Positions 8,319-16,577 of a DNA stretch of 64,000 bases are shown here, piece by piece. The DNA is taken from positions 1 to 64,000 of the forward strand of contig JAFYFC010000036.1 in NCBI GenBank assembly GCA_017543905.1. The letters run 5' to 3'. The stretch is from Clostridia bacterium (GTDB lineage Bacteria > Bacillota > Clostridia > Christensenellales > Aristaeellaceae). The position numbers and the translations under genes were made by a program. How positions within the stretch are numbered: position 1 is the first letter of the stretch; the number at the start of each line of letters is the position of its first letter. Under the pieces are notes generated by a model that did not search any database, was not told the origin of the DNA, and saw only the letters and a list, made by a program, of their open reading frames with translations.

Positions 8319-8788
8319 ATGAACGTACGCTTTGCGAGAGAAGAGGAGCTTGAGCGCATAAACGAGCTGCGGGAGCAGGTAAACGCGCTGCACGTAGCCG
8401 GCAAACCTGATGTATTCAAGCCGGGCTTCAGTACAGAGCTTAGGAATTATATATATATACGGTCTGGAACGATCCCCGGCATAAGATAGTCGCTGCGGAG
8501 CGGGACGGGAGAATCTGCGGCTTTGCGCTGCTTAATCATATAACGAGACCGGAAAACCCGTATATGTACGAGCGGGATTACCTTGACATAGACGAGCTCT
8601 GCGTGGACGAAACGCAGAGCCGTACAGGCGTCGGCACTGCGATGATAGATTTCATAAAGACCTATGCCGCTGAGCAGGGCTTTTCACGTATTGAGCTGAA
8701 TATGTGGGAATTCAATACAGACGCGCTTGAGTTTTACGAGGCAGCAGGCTTCAAAACCTGCAGAAGATACTTGGAGATGTATATTTAA
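8319..8788 (+). pseudogene. GNAT-family N-acetyltransferase, frameshifted at a (TA)6 repeat
   Basis: The frame starts at ATG 8319 (MNVRFAREEELERINELREQ) after a GGAG site and runs to a TAG at about 8490. The frame that continues the protein is shifted: removing one TA unit at 8448-8459 joins LRNYIYTVWNDPRHKIVAAERDG to the rest. The downstream part has the GNAT core: DIDELCVDETQSRTGVGTAMIDFI (acetyl-CoA loop, Q/R-x-x-G-x-G/A type), then ELNMWEFNTDALEFYEAAGF. Restored length is about 155 residues. The substrate is unknown. The interruption may be a real pseudogene, a phase-variable switch or a sequencing error in a dinucleotide repeat. Confidence 0.8.
8448..8459. repeat. (TA)6 dinucleotide repeat at the frameshift point
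   Basis: Six TA units lie within the GNAT coding sequence. Five units would restore a continuous frame of about 155 codons; six give a truncated product. Confidence 0.9.
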
Positions 8789-8808
8789 ATACCCTCCAAA
8801 ATCATGAC

Positions 8809-8837
8809 TTGAGATTAGGCATTGCCTAATTTATAAT
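8809..8837 (+). promoter_or_regulatory. Promoter with palindromic operator in its spacer
   Basis: TTGAGA (8809-8814), a 17-base spacer and TATAAT (8832-8837). The spacer begins with a perfect 6-bp inverted repeat with a 3-base centre, TTAGGCATTGCCTAA (8815-8829). It sits where a bound repressor would block RNA polymerase. The half-site TTAGGC resembles DtxR/IdeR-type boxes (TTAGGnTA core), and a DtxR-family gene lies 2 kb upstream. The match of regulator to site is inference. Confidence 0.75.
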
Positions 8838-8864
8838 GCAGTTCGGATAATTTGGAGTGTCTAC

Positions 8865-9563
8865 ATGGGAATTGAACTTAATAAACAACTTGCGCTTGAA
8901 GCCGCTGTGCAGCAGCAGCACGACGAGCATACGAAATACTATGCCTATACTGAGGCTGATGCTTTTACATTTAATGGCGTTAAAGAGTTTTCGGTATTGG
9001 ACTATTGGCGTTATACGTTTTGTCAACTGAAAAACCAGCAAGACACAATAGCTGAATATCTTGTAGCCCGGGCATTAGGAATCTCGAAAGCAGAAAATGT
9101 CAATTCCTGGACAGGATATGATATTTCTTACAAGTCAAAACGCATTGAAGTTAAATCCACGGCTTATGTTCATACATGGAACAAGAAAAAGGTATCTAAA
9201 GTGCGGACATTTAGCATTGCCCCTTCAAACAACTATTATTGGTTCGGTCGACTTGACAGGAATGGTAAGGAATTGGCGAGGCAAAATGAGCTCTATGTAT
9301 TTTGCTTAAATTCCAACAAGGATATCTCAAACGCTGATCCTTTGGTAGTGGATGACTGGGACTTTTATGTAGTGCCTACCTTCAGGATTGATGCTTTATG
9401 CGAAAAGCGAGGCAATCCCGACCAAAAAACAATCAGTCTCAATATTGTAAGGAAAATTGCCTTTCGAGCGGTCAAATGGAATAAGCTTAGTGCTGCCATT
9501 CAAGACACCATAGAATTGATTGATCAACATGTGCTGGAGCTTGATGAAAAAGCTGACTCTTAA
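8865..9563 (+). CDS. Hypothetical protein with a PD-(D/E)XK nuclease-like core
   Basis: This 232-residue protein is one I do not recognise as a named family. The segment SWTGYDISYKSKRIEVKSTAYVHTW (about residues 82-106) fits the PD-(D/E)XK pattern: an Asp followed by a beta-hairpin and E-V-K. A helix-rich N-terminus (about 1-75) precedes it. The C-terminal half is mixed with aromatic-rich segments (FYVVPTFRID). It has its own promoter with an operator palindrome, GGAG before the ATG and a strong terminator behind. The stretch is visibly more AT-rich than neighbours, suggesting recent acquisition. A restriction-like or defence role is possible but unproven; no methylase partner is nearby. Confidence 0.6.
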   Translation: MGIELNKQLALEAAVQQQHDEHTKYYAYTEADAFTFNGVKEFSVLDYWRYTFCQLKNQQDTIAEYLVARALGISKAENVNSWTGYDISYKSKRIEVKSTAYVHTWNKKKVSKVRTFSIAPSNNYYWFGRLDRNGKELARQNELYVFCLNSNKDISNADPLVVDDWDFYVVPTFRIDALCEKRGNPDQKTISLNIVRKIAFRAVKWNKLSAAIQDTIELIDQHVLELDEKADS

Positions 9564-9612
9564 GCCGCGTGAAACTTTCCTGCGAATAGCGGACTTCCGT
9601 GATGGAATCCTG

Positions 9613-9662
9613 ATAGCCAAGGCCGGATGGCATAATTTGACATCCGGCCTTGGCTATTGTTT
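9613..9662 (+). terminator. Strong terminator after the PD-(D/E)XK-like gene
   Basis: A perfect 17-bp inverted repeat (ATAGCCAAGGCCGGATG and its complement) with an 11-base loop is followed by TTGTTTT. It also separates the convergent smc gene. Confidence 0.92.
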
Positions 9663-9712
9663 TACCACAAATATGTTAAGTGCGTCCGCGCAGCGGACGT
9701 TCGTTTTACCAT

Positions 9713-12700
9713 TTATTCCGCGGCCTCCGCGAGCTTTACGCTTACGAGCTTGCTTACGCCCTTTTCCTCCATCGCCACGCCGTACAGCGCGTCGCAGCGC
9801 GCCATCGTGCCCTTGCGGTGCGTGATCACCACGAACTGCGTATTTGACGAATAGGTTTTCAGATATTCCGCGAAATTGTCTATATTCGCGTCGTCCAGCG
9901 CCGCTTCGATCTCGTCGAGCAGGCAGAACGGAGTAGGCTTCAGCTTCAGCATCGCAAACAGTATCGCTATCGCCGTGAGCGCGCGCTCGCCGCCGGACAG
10001 CAGCGAGAGCAGCTGCAGCTTTTTGCCGGGCGGCTGCGCGACGATCTCTATGCCGCAGTTGAGCGCGTCGTGCGGGTCCTCGAGGCTTAAGCGCGCGTAT
10101 CCGCCGCCGAACAGCTCAGTAAAGGTTTGAGAGAAGTACACGGCGAGTTGATCGAACTGTTCACGGAAGCGTTTTTCCATGTTTTTGGACAGCTCTTCGA
10201 TTATGCCCAAAAGATCGTCCCGCGCCCTTTCGAGATCCTGCTTCTGAGCGGAAAGCTCCTCGTAGCGCGCGCTGACCTCGCGGTATTCGTCCATTGCCGC
10301 GACGTTCACGCTGCCGAGCGCCTTTATTTCGCTCTTTATGGAGTTTATGCGCTTCTCGCCCTCGCTCAGCTTGAACTCCGCGCTTCTGAAGCTCTCCGCG
10401 CCCTCGGCGGTAAGCTGGTAATCCTCCCATATGCGCGCGGTAAGGTTGTCGAACTCGCTGCGTACGCGCTGCTCGAGCATTTCGAGTCTGTGTATGCGCT
10501 CGCTCAGCTCCTCCGCCTGCTTCGTGGCGAGGTCGAGCTGTTCGTTTACGCTTTTCAGCTTTTCCTGAGCACTGATGCGCGCGGCGTCCGTGTGCTCAAA
10601 CTCGCTGCGCGTGCTTTCGAGGCTCGCTCTGGCTATGCCCAGACGCGCCTCCTCCTGCGAAAGAGCCTCGGTATCGGCGGCGATTTTGCCTGTGAGCACG
10701 GAAAGGCTTTCCTCTGCGGCTTCGAGCATGCGGGTGGTGTTGCCCTTCTGCTCTGAGAGCCTGCTCAGCTCCTGCCGGCGCGACAGCGCGTCCTTCTCCG
10801 CGGCGGTCACGAGCACGCGCGCGTCTGCGGCGGCTTGCCTCAGCGCGTCCAGGCCGGGACGCGCCTCGTTTACCTCGTTTTGCAGCCGCGCGGCCTCCTC
10901 GCGCTTTTCGCGGGAGGCGTTTTCGCCGCTTTCCTTGCGGCGGTTGAGCGCAGCTTCGTTTTCGTTTATCTCGGCAAGCTGAGCGCGCAGGTTTTCTATT
11001 TCCTGCTTCAGCCGTTCCGCGCGCTTTGTGTTGGAATCGAGCTCCTCCGCCGCGCGGGACAGATGCGCCTCGGCGCGCGTGAGCGCGATTTCCTGCTGAT
11101 GCAGCGCGTCGAACGCTTCCTGCCGTTCGAATTTCAGCTGGGCGCGCTTTGCGGAAAGCCCGGCAAGGCGCGTGCGCGACGCGTTCAGACGCGCGTTCAT
11201 GTCCTTGAGCTTTTCGCCGGTTTCTTTTATCTCGCGCTCGCGGGAAAGCAGGCTCGTCATGCGGCTTTGAGTGCTGCCGCCGGTCATGGAGCCGCCCACG
11301 TTCATAACGTCGCCGTCCAGCGTAACCAGCCTGAAGGCGCGGTTGCCCGCGCGGTGTATGGGTATGCCGACCGTCAGGTTTTCCGCGATAACGGTGCGCC
11401 CCAGCAGGTTTTCCGCGATGCCGCGGTATCTTTCGTCGAACGTCACCATTTCGCTGGCGACACCGAGGCAGCCGCGCATATTTAGCACGCGCCGCTCGCC
11501 CGCCTCCAGCGTGCGTCCCCTTACCGCGCTCACGGGCAGGAAGGTAGCGCGTCCGTAGCGGCCTTCCTTCAGATAATCTATCATCGCGTGAGCGTCTTCC
11601 TCGGTGTCGGTGACGATGTTCTGCAGCGCCGCGCCGAGCGCGGTCTCTATCGCCTTTTCTATGCGCGCGTCCGCGTGGATTATGTTGGCGACTACGCCGT
11701 GCACGCCCGCGCCGCCTCTGCGCTCGGCTTCCTTTAATACCTGTTTTACGGACAGGTAATAGCCCTCGTAATCGCGCTGCATCTCGTCAAGCAGCTTCGC
11801 GCGGCTCGAAAGCGCCTGAATGTCCGCAAGCAGCGCGTTCGCGTCGCGTGTCACGCTTTCGAATTCCTCGCCCGCCAGACGCGTCTGTTCGCTTATCCGG
11901 CGCGCGTCCGCGTTCAGCGTGTCCAGACGCTGCTTTTCCTCGTCGTACTGAGACTGCGCGGCCTGCTTTGCGTTTATCAGGTCTGTATTGTCGTCCTGCC
12001 CTTCGGTGTAGGAGCTCGTGAGCTGTTTTATCTGTCTGTCTATCGCCTGTGAGAGCGCAAACAGCCGCGCCTGCTCGCTGCGTACGTCGCCAAGGTTGTT
12101 CATGGCGTTTATTACGTCTTCCTTGGCCTGCTCCGCCGCGTCCTCGAGTAAGCGCAGCTGCTGCTCGCCCTGCGCAAGCGCGGTATCCGTTTCGGCGCTT
12201 TTGGTCTTAAGCGCGTCAAGCTCCCGTTCCTTTTCGGAAAGCTCGCCGCTAAGCAGCGCGATGCGCGCGTCAAGTCCGCTTTCTCCCGAGCGCGCGGCCT
12301 CGGCCTCTGCGCTGAGGCGCTGCTTTTCCTTTGCGTAAGCGCTCAGACGCTCGCGCAGTACGCCCGCGCTGCCTTCGCCTGCCTCGACCTGCTTAATAAG
12401 CTCCTGCAGCGCTTCTCTGAGCCCGGCGCTCGCGCTTTCGCCCTGCTCGAGCTGCGTTTGCGTTTGCTCGCGCGTCTGCGCAAGCGCGAGGCGGCTGCTT
12501 TCGTTCTGATTTATGTCTTCCTTAAGATCGGCGCCTGTGCCTTCAAGCTCCGCAAGGCGCGATGTATAGCGCTCGCTTCTGAGCAGAAACGCGTTCAGCT
12601 CCAGTCCCTTAAGCTCGTCGCGCAGCGCGAGATACTTGCGGGCGTCCTCGCTTTGCAGCCGCAGCGGCTCTATGCGCTCCTCGAGGTTTTGCACTATGTC

Positions 12701-13276
12701 GCTTACGCGGTCAAGGTTCGCCTGTGTGTTTTCGAGCCGCTTTTCCGAGTCCTGCTTGCGCGTTTTGTATTTTACGATTCCCGCCGCCTCTTCAAATACC
12801 TGGCGGCGTTCGTCGGCCTTCTGCGAGAGTATTTCGTCTACGCGGCCCTGTCCGATTATGGAATAGCCGTCGCGCCCCGTGCCGGTGTCGCGGAACAGGT
12901 CCACTATGTCCTTCAGCCGGCAGGGGGTATTGTTGAGCAGATATTCGCTGTCGCCCGTGCGGAATACGCGCCGCGTTACCGAGACCTCCGTATAGTCTGT
13001 CGGCAGGGCGCGATCCTCGTTTTCAAATGTAAGCGTGACCTCGCAGTAGCCAAGACGGCGGCGCTTGTCAGTGCCGCCGAATATGACGTCTTCCATCTTC
13101 GAGCCGCGCAACTGCCTGGCGCTCTGCTCGCCGAGCACCCAGCGGATCGCGTCGCCTATGTTGCTCTTGCCGCAGCCGTTCGGGCCTACCACGCCCGTAA
13201 CGCCGTGCTCGAAGGTTATTTCTACCTTGTCGGCGAAGGATTTGAATCCGTGCAAATAAAGCTTTTTAAGTCGCAA
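9713..13276 (-). CDS. smc: Chromosome segregation SMC ATPase
   Basis: This 1187-residue protein is of full SMC length. The Walker A motif GPNGCGKSNIGDAIRW lies at about residues 32-47. Two long coiled-coil arms flank a hinge (about 510-660, with glycine-rich GGSMTGG near its end). The C-terminal signature LSGGERALTAIAILFA and the Walker B motif CLLDEIEAALDD lie near 1095-1140. SMC with ScpA/ScpB condenses and segregates chromosomes. The start is a TTG at 13276 preceded by GGGAG. It is the last gene after plsX-acpP-rnc, the common Firmicutes order, with a small hairpin between rnc and smc. Confidence 0.98.
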   Translation of the reverse strand: MRLKKLYLHGFKSFADKVEITFEHGVTGVVGPNGCGKSNIGDAIRWVLGEQSARQLRGSKMEDVIFGGTDKRRRLGYCEVTLTFENEDRALPTDYTEVSVTRRVFRTGDSEYLLNNTPCRLKDIVDLFRDTGTGRDGYSIIGQGRVDEILSQKADERRQVFEEAAGIVKYKTRKQDSEKRLENTQANLDRVSDIVQNLEERIEPLRLQSEDARKYLALRDELKGLELNAFLLRSERYTSRLAELEGTGADLKEDINQNESSRLALAQTREQTQTQLEQGESASAGLREALQELIKQVEAGEGSAGVLRERLSAYAKEKQRLSAEAEAARSGESGLDARIALLSGELSEKERELDALKTKSAETDTALAQGEQQLRLLEDAAEQAKEDVINAMNNLGDVRSEQARLFALSQAIDRQIKQLTSSYTEGQDDNTDLINAKQAAQSQYDEEKQRLDTLNADARRISEQTRLAGEEFESVTRDANALLADIQALSSRAKLLDEMQRDYEGYYLSVKQVLKEAERRGGAGVHGVVANIIHADARIEKAIETALGAALQNIVTDTEEDAHAMIDYLKEGRYGRATFLPVSAVRGRTLEAGERRVLNMRGCLGVASEMVTFDERYRGIAENLLGRTVIAENLTVGIPIHRAGNRAFRLVTLDGDVMNVGGSMTGGSTQSRMTSLLSREREIKETGEKLKDMNARLNASRTRLAGLSAKRAQLKFERQEAFDALHQQEIALTRAEAHLSRAAEELDSNTKRAERLKQEIENLRAQLAEINENEAALNRRKESGENASREKREEAARLQNEVNEARPGLDALRQAAADARVLVTAAEKDALSRRQELSRLSEQKGNTTRMLEAAEESLSVLTGKIAADTEALSQEEARLGIARASLESTRSEFEHTDAARISAQEKLKSVNEQLDLATKQAEELSERIHRLEMLEQRVRSEFDNLTARIWEDYQLTAEGAESFRSAEFKLSEGEKRINSIKSEIKALGSVNVAAMDEYREVSARYEELSAQKQDLERARDDLLGIIEELSKNMEKRFREQFDQLAVYFSQTFTELFGGGYARLSLEDPHDALNCGIEIVAQPPGKKLQLLSLLSGGERALTAIAILFAMLKLKPTPFCLLDEIEAALDDANIDNFAEYLKTYSSNTQFVVITHRKGTMARCDALYGVAMEEKGVSKLVSVKLAEAAE

Positions 13277-13324
13277 ATCAAACTCCCATGGGGATAACGG
13301 CGGACGAAGCGCCGTATTATGCTT

Positions 13325-13346
13325 AAAACCGCCCGCAGGCGGTTTA
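13325..13346 (-). terminator. Small hairpin between rnc and smc
   Basis: AAACCGCC and GGCGGTTT arms with a 4-base loop overlap the rnc stop codon. The T-run is short, so it may be a partial terminator or a processing site in the rnc-smc transcript. Confidence 0.5.
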
Positions 13347-14027
13347 TGCTCCGGCCTTGCCGCCTATGCGGTCAAGCGCCTGCGCGGCTGCTTCGAGCTG
13401 CGCCGCCTGCTTTGAATGTCCGCTGCCCGTGCCGAGCACCTTGCCGGCTGCGGATTTTACCGCGTAGCTGAATACCGGAGCGTGCGCGGGACCGTCCGAT
13501 GCGATCAGCTCGTATATGGGCATATCTCCCTCGGCCTGCAAAACAGACTGAAGTCTGCTTTTGCTGTCGAGATGATCGCTTCCGGGCGCGCTCAGGCGTA
13601 TTACCTCGCCCAGCGCGCGCTCTATGAACGCGCCGGCCTCCTTGCTGCCGCCGTCCAGATACACCGCGCCGATCACGGCCTCAAGCACGTCGCACTGTAT
13701 GGAGGGCTTGTCGCGTCCGCCGCTTTTCTCTTCGCCTACCGAAAGGCGGATGAAGGGGCTGAGCCCCAGCTCCTTAAACGCCTGAGACAGCGACCGCTCG
13801 CATACCAGATCCGCCCGCATGCGCGTAAGCTTGCCCTCGGGCAGAGAGGGGAACGCTCGGTACAGTGCTTCGCTTACGTACAATTCAAGCACTGCGTCGC
13901 CCAGAAACTCCAGCCTCTGGTAATGCGCCTCGTGATGGTCGCTGCCGTAGGACGGATGCGTAAGCGCCTGCGCAAGCAGCGCCTTGTCCCTGAACGCGTA
14001 GCCTATGCGCGCTTCCGCGGGATTCAT
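13344..14027 (-). CDS. rnc: Ribonuclease III
   Basis: This 227-residue RNase III has the catalytic signature RLEFLGDAVLELYVSEALY (about residues 38-56) and the second acidic site DVLEAVIGAVYLDGG (about 113-127). A C-terminal double-stranded-RNA-binding domain occupies about 155-225. It processes rRNA and other double-stranded RNA. Its ATG overlaps the acpP stop by four bases (ATGA), so translation is probably coupled. Confidence 0.97.
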   Translation of the reverse strand: MNPAEARIGYAFRDKALLAQALTHPSYGSDHHEAHYQRLEFLGDAVLELYVSEALYRAFPSLPEGKLTRMRADLVCERSLSQAFKELGLSPFIRLSVGEEKSGGRDKPSIQCDVLEAVIGAVYLDGGSKEAGAFIERALGEVIRLSAPGSDHLDSKSRLQSVLQAEGDMPIYELIASDGPAHAPVFSYAVKSAAGKVLGTGSGHSKQAAQLEAAAQALDRIGGKAGA

Positions 14028-14266
14028 TTTCCGTTTTCGGACAGGTATTTTACTATATCGTCCACGGTAGAGACCTTGGCGAGCATGTCGTTGTCCACCT
14101 GAATATCGAATTCGTTTTCGATGTCGCAGATGAGTATCATGATGTTCGCGCTGTCCGCTCCCAGATCCTCGACCAGCTTGCTCTCGGGCTTTATCTGATC
14201 CTTCGTTACGGGAAGCTGCATGAGAATGAGTTCGGATACCTTTTCAAAAACGCTGTTGTAATCCAT
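14024..14266 (-). CDS. acpP: Acyl carrier protein
   Basis: This 80-residue acidic carrier protein has the phosphopantetheine attachment region DLGADSANIMILI at about residues 34-46. The Ser of GADSA is the modification site; here N-I replaces the more usual L-D after DS. It carries fatty-acyl chains for lipid synthesis. It is three bases downstream of plsX and overlaps rnc. The divergence at DSANIM is a small oddity; a specialised carrier cannot be excluded, but the plsX-acpP-rnc context favours the fatty-acid ACP. Confidence 0.93.
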   Translation of the reverse strand: MDYNSVFEKVSELILMQLPVTKDQIKPESKLVEDLGADSANIMILICDIENEFDIQVDNDMLAKVSTVDDIVKYLSENGK

Positions 14267-14269
14267 GGT

Positions 14270-15295
14270 TCAAACCTCCGTATTGTTGTTTATTTCCCTG
14301 AGACCTTGCCTGAGCGTGTCCGTCATGCCGCTCGTCACCATGCGTTCGGCCTGCTCCAGCGCCTTAAAAAACGCGTAGCCGCCGGAGGAGCCGTGCGCCT
14401 TTACCACCGCGCCGTCGACGCCGAGCAGCGGCGCGCCGCCGTATTCGTCGGACGAGAGGCGTTTTTTTATGTTTGCAAACGAGCCCTTAAGCAGAAGGCC
14501 GCCAATCTTGCCCCGCAGGGAGGACATCATTTCGCCTTTTATGGTCTTGAGCATGAATTTTGCGAAGCCCTCGGTGTACTTGAGCACCACGTTGCCCGTG
14601 AAGCCGTCGCACACCGCGACCTGCACGTCGCCGTTCGGGATATCGCGCGCTTCGAGATTGCCCGCGAAGGCGTACTGCTTCTGCGCGCTCATAAGCGCGT
14701 GCGCTTCTTTATATAGCTTATTGCCCTTCTCGCTTTCGACGCCTATGTTTATAAGCCCGACCTTAGGCTTTTTGACGCCCTCCACGCGGTTCATGTATAC
14801 GCTGCCCATAAGCCCGAACTGATTCAGATACCCGGGCTGACAGTCCGCGTTGGCGCCCGAATCGATCAGCAGGAAGCTGCCGTTAAGCCCGGGCAGGACC
14901 GGCGCGAGCGCGGGGCGCGACACGCCCTCAAGCAGCCTTAGCACGACCATGCCGCCCAGAAACAGCGCGCCGGTAGAGCCGGCGGACACGAACGCGTGAG
15001 ACGCGCCCGCCTTTACGTCCTTAAGCCCCAGCACCAGCGAGGAATTCTGCTTTCTGCGCACGGCCAGCATGGGCTCGTCCTCCATGCCGATCACCTCCGG
15101 CGCGTCGCATACGCTCACGCGCGGGCGCAGCGCGCCGAATGAGCCGAGCAGCGGCTCGAGCGTCTGCGCGGGACCGAACAAGCGCACACAGCTTTGCGCG
15201 TGCGCTTCGAGATACATCTTTACGCCTTCGATCACGCAGCCGGGAGCGTTGTCGCCTCCCATCGCGTCGACGGCGAGTACTGTTTGAGCTGCCAT
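14270..15295 (-). CDS. plsX: Phosphate acyltransferase PlsX
   Basis: This 341-residue PlsX makes acyl-phosphate from acyl-ACP for phospholipid synthesis at the membrane. It shows LAVDAMGGDNAPG at the N-terminus, SAGSTGALF near residue 100, and DSGANADCQPGYLNQFG near 145. I chose the ATG at 15295 because GGAGGG lies five bases upstream and the DAMGGD motif then starts at the usual place. It heads the plsX-acpP-rnc-smc cluster; fapR, fabD or fabH are not adjacent. Confidence 0.97.
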   Translation of the reverse strand: MAAQTVLAVDAMGGDNAPGCVIEGVKMYLEAHAQSCVRLFGPAQTLEPLLGSFGALRPRVSVCDAPEVIGMEDEPMLAVRRKQNSSLVLGLKDVKAGASHAFVSAGSTGALFLGGMVVLRLLEGVSRPALAPVLPGLNGSFLLIDSGANADCQPGYLNQFGLMGSVYMNRVEGVKKPKVGLINIGVESEKGNKLYKEAHALMSAQKQYAFAGNLEARDIPNGDVQVAVCDGFTGNVVLKYTEGFAKFMLKTIKGEMMSSLRGKIGGLLLKGSFANIKKRLSSDEYGGAPLLGVDGAVVKAHGSSGGYAFFKALEQAERMVTSGMTDTLRQGLREINNNTEV

Positions 15296-15336
15296 GTTCC
15301 CTCCGGCTATGTCTGCATAAATCCTCATAAATTGAT

Positions 15337-15365
15337 ATTATACAATAAAGCACCCGGTTTTGCAA
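15337..15365 (-). promoter_or_regulatory. Promoter of plsX-acpP-rnc
   Basis: Minus-strand TTGCAA (15360-15365), a 17-base spacer and TATAAT (15337-15342). The ATG of plsX follows about 40 bases downstream. Confidence 0.82.
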
Positions 15366-15518
15366 CGCATTTCGGCTAACGGAATATGAAATTCAGCTTC
15401 AGCGCAGGTTGAATTTGTATTTGTGCCGAATTTTTAAACTTTATTGCATATTCCCGAAATAAATCAAATATAAATGATTGGTATAATAAACCTATCTTTA
15501 ACCCGAAAGGCGGATACG

Positions 15519-16577
15519 ATGTCAGACAAAACCAAACCCGTGCGGACCGACCGCAAAAAAACGCTCAGGCGCATATGGCGTAGAACATGTATAATGCACT
15601 GGCTGGGCAGGCTCCTGTCTGTCGTGCTCGTGCTCGCGCTGGCGCTTATGCTGCTTCTGCACAGGCTGTTTCTGGGTCCGTCCCCGTCGGTACGCAGCAT
15701 GCTTACGATGAGCCTGCTGGAAAGTAGCGCGCTCAAGTTCGTGCCGTACATATACATGAGCCGTGAGGACGTGGACGAAATCGTAAGGAAAAGCACGGTG
15801 CAGGAGCCGGAGGCGCAGACGGACGCGTCCCTTATAAACATACCCGACCCCGACCAAAGCGCAGACCGCGGCGTATCAGGTACAGAGCCTATAGAGCTTA
15901 TAGAGATAAAGGGCGCGACGTTTAAGGGCTATCTGCTTATAGTCGCAGACCCGTCGCGCGTGTTCGTGGGCGTCGCGGGAGACGGCTATACCGCGGGGCG
16001 GCATCTCGAATTCATAGTGAACAAATACGGCGCCGTGGGCGGCACGAACGCCAACGGCTTCGAGGACAAGGGCGGCATGGGCAACGGCGCGAACCCGCTG
16101 GGACTCGTTATCAGCGAGGGCAAGACCATGCACAACAATCAGCAGCAGTACGCCGTGGCGGGCTTCGATAAAAACAACGTGCTGCACGTGGGGCATTTTT
16201 CAAACGCGGAGATACAGCAGATGGAATTGCGCGACGCGGTCGCCTACGGCCCGGTGCTCATTGTAAACGGCGAGGCGGCGCACATAGAGTCCGACTCGAC
16301 GGGGCTCAATCCCCGCACGGCGATAGGGCAGAGGGCGGACGGCGCGGTGCTGCTGCTGGTGCTCGACGGCAGACAGGCGGACAGTCTCGGCGCCAAATAT
16401 CAGGACGAGATCGACATAATGCTGAAATACGGCGCGGTCAACGCGTGCAACCTCGACGGAGGCACCTCCTCGGCGATGTACTTCGAGGGCAGACGCGTAA
16501 ACGGCACGGCCGCGATCACCGGCACGCGCGCGATACCCTGCGCGCTGCTTGTAAGGAGCGCGGAGAATGAAGATTAA
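15519..16577 (+). CDS. Membrane-anchored phosphodiester glycosidase family protein (NAGPA domain)
   Basis: This 352-residue protein has a basic N-terminus, one membrane helix (about 29-50) and an extracytoplasmic NAGPA domain (about 125-352) like that of N-acetylglucosamine-1-phosphodiester alpha-N-acetylglucosaminidase. It shows the family motifs NANGFEDKGGMGNG and NLDGGTSSAMYF. Bacterial members cleave or process sugar phosphodiesters in exopolysaccharide or wall polymers; the substrate here is unknown. The ATG at 15519 follows AAGGCGG. It overlaps the next gene by 11 bases. A TATAAT box at 15482-15487 lies upstream without a clear -35. Confidence 0.85.
   Translation: MSDKTKPVRTDRKKTLRRIWRRTCIMHWLGRLLSVVLVLALALMLLLHRLFLGPSPSVRSMLTMSLLESSALKFVPYIYMSREDVDEIVRKSTVQEPEAQTDASLINIPDPDQSADRGVSGTEPIELIEIKGATFKGYLLIVADPSRVFVGVAGDGYTAGRHLEFIVNKYGAVGGTNANGFEDKGGMGNGANPLGLVISEGKTMHNNQQQYAVAGFDKNNVLHVGHFSNAEIQQMELRDAVAYGPVLIVNGEAAHIESDSTGLNPRTAIGQRADGAVLLLVLDGRQADSLGAKYQDEIDIMLKYGAVNACNLDGGTSSAMYFEGRRVNGTAAITGTRAIPCALLVRSAENED

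Noticed and set aside
13325..13346. Full terminator isolating smc from rnc
   Set aside because: The stem is short and the T-run weak, so I keep smc as probable part of the plsX-acpP-rnc transcript.
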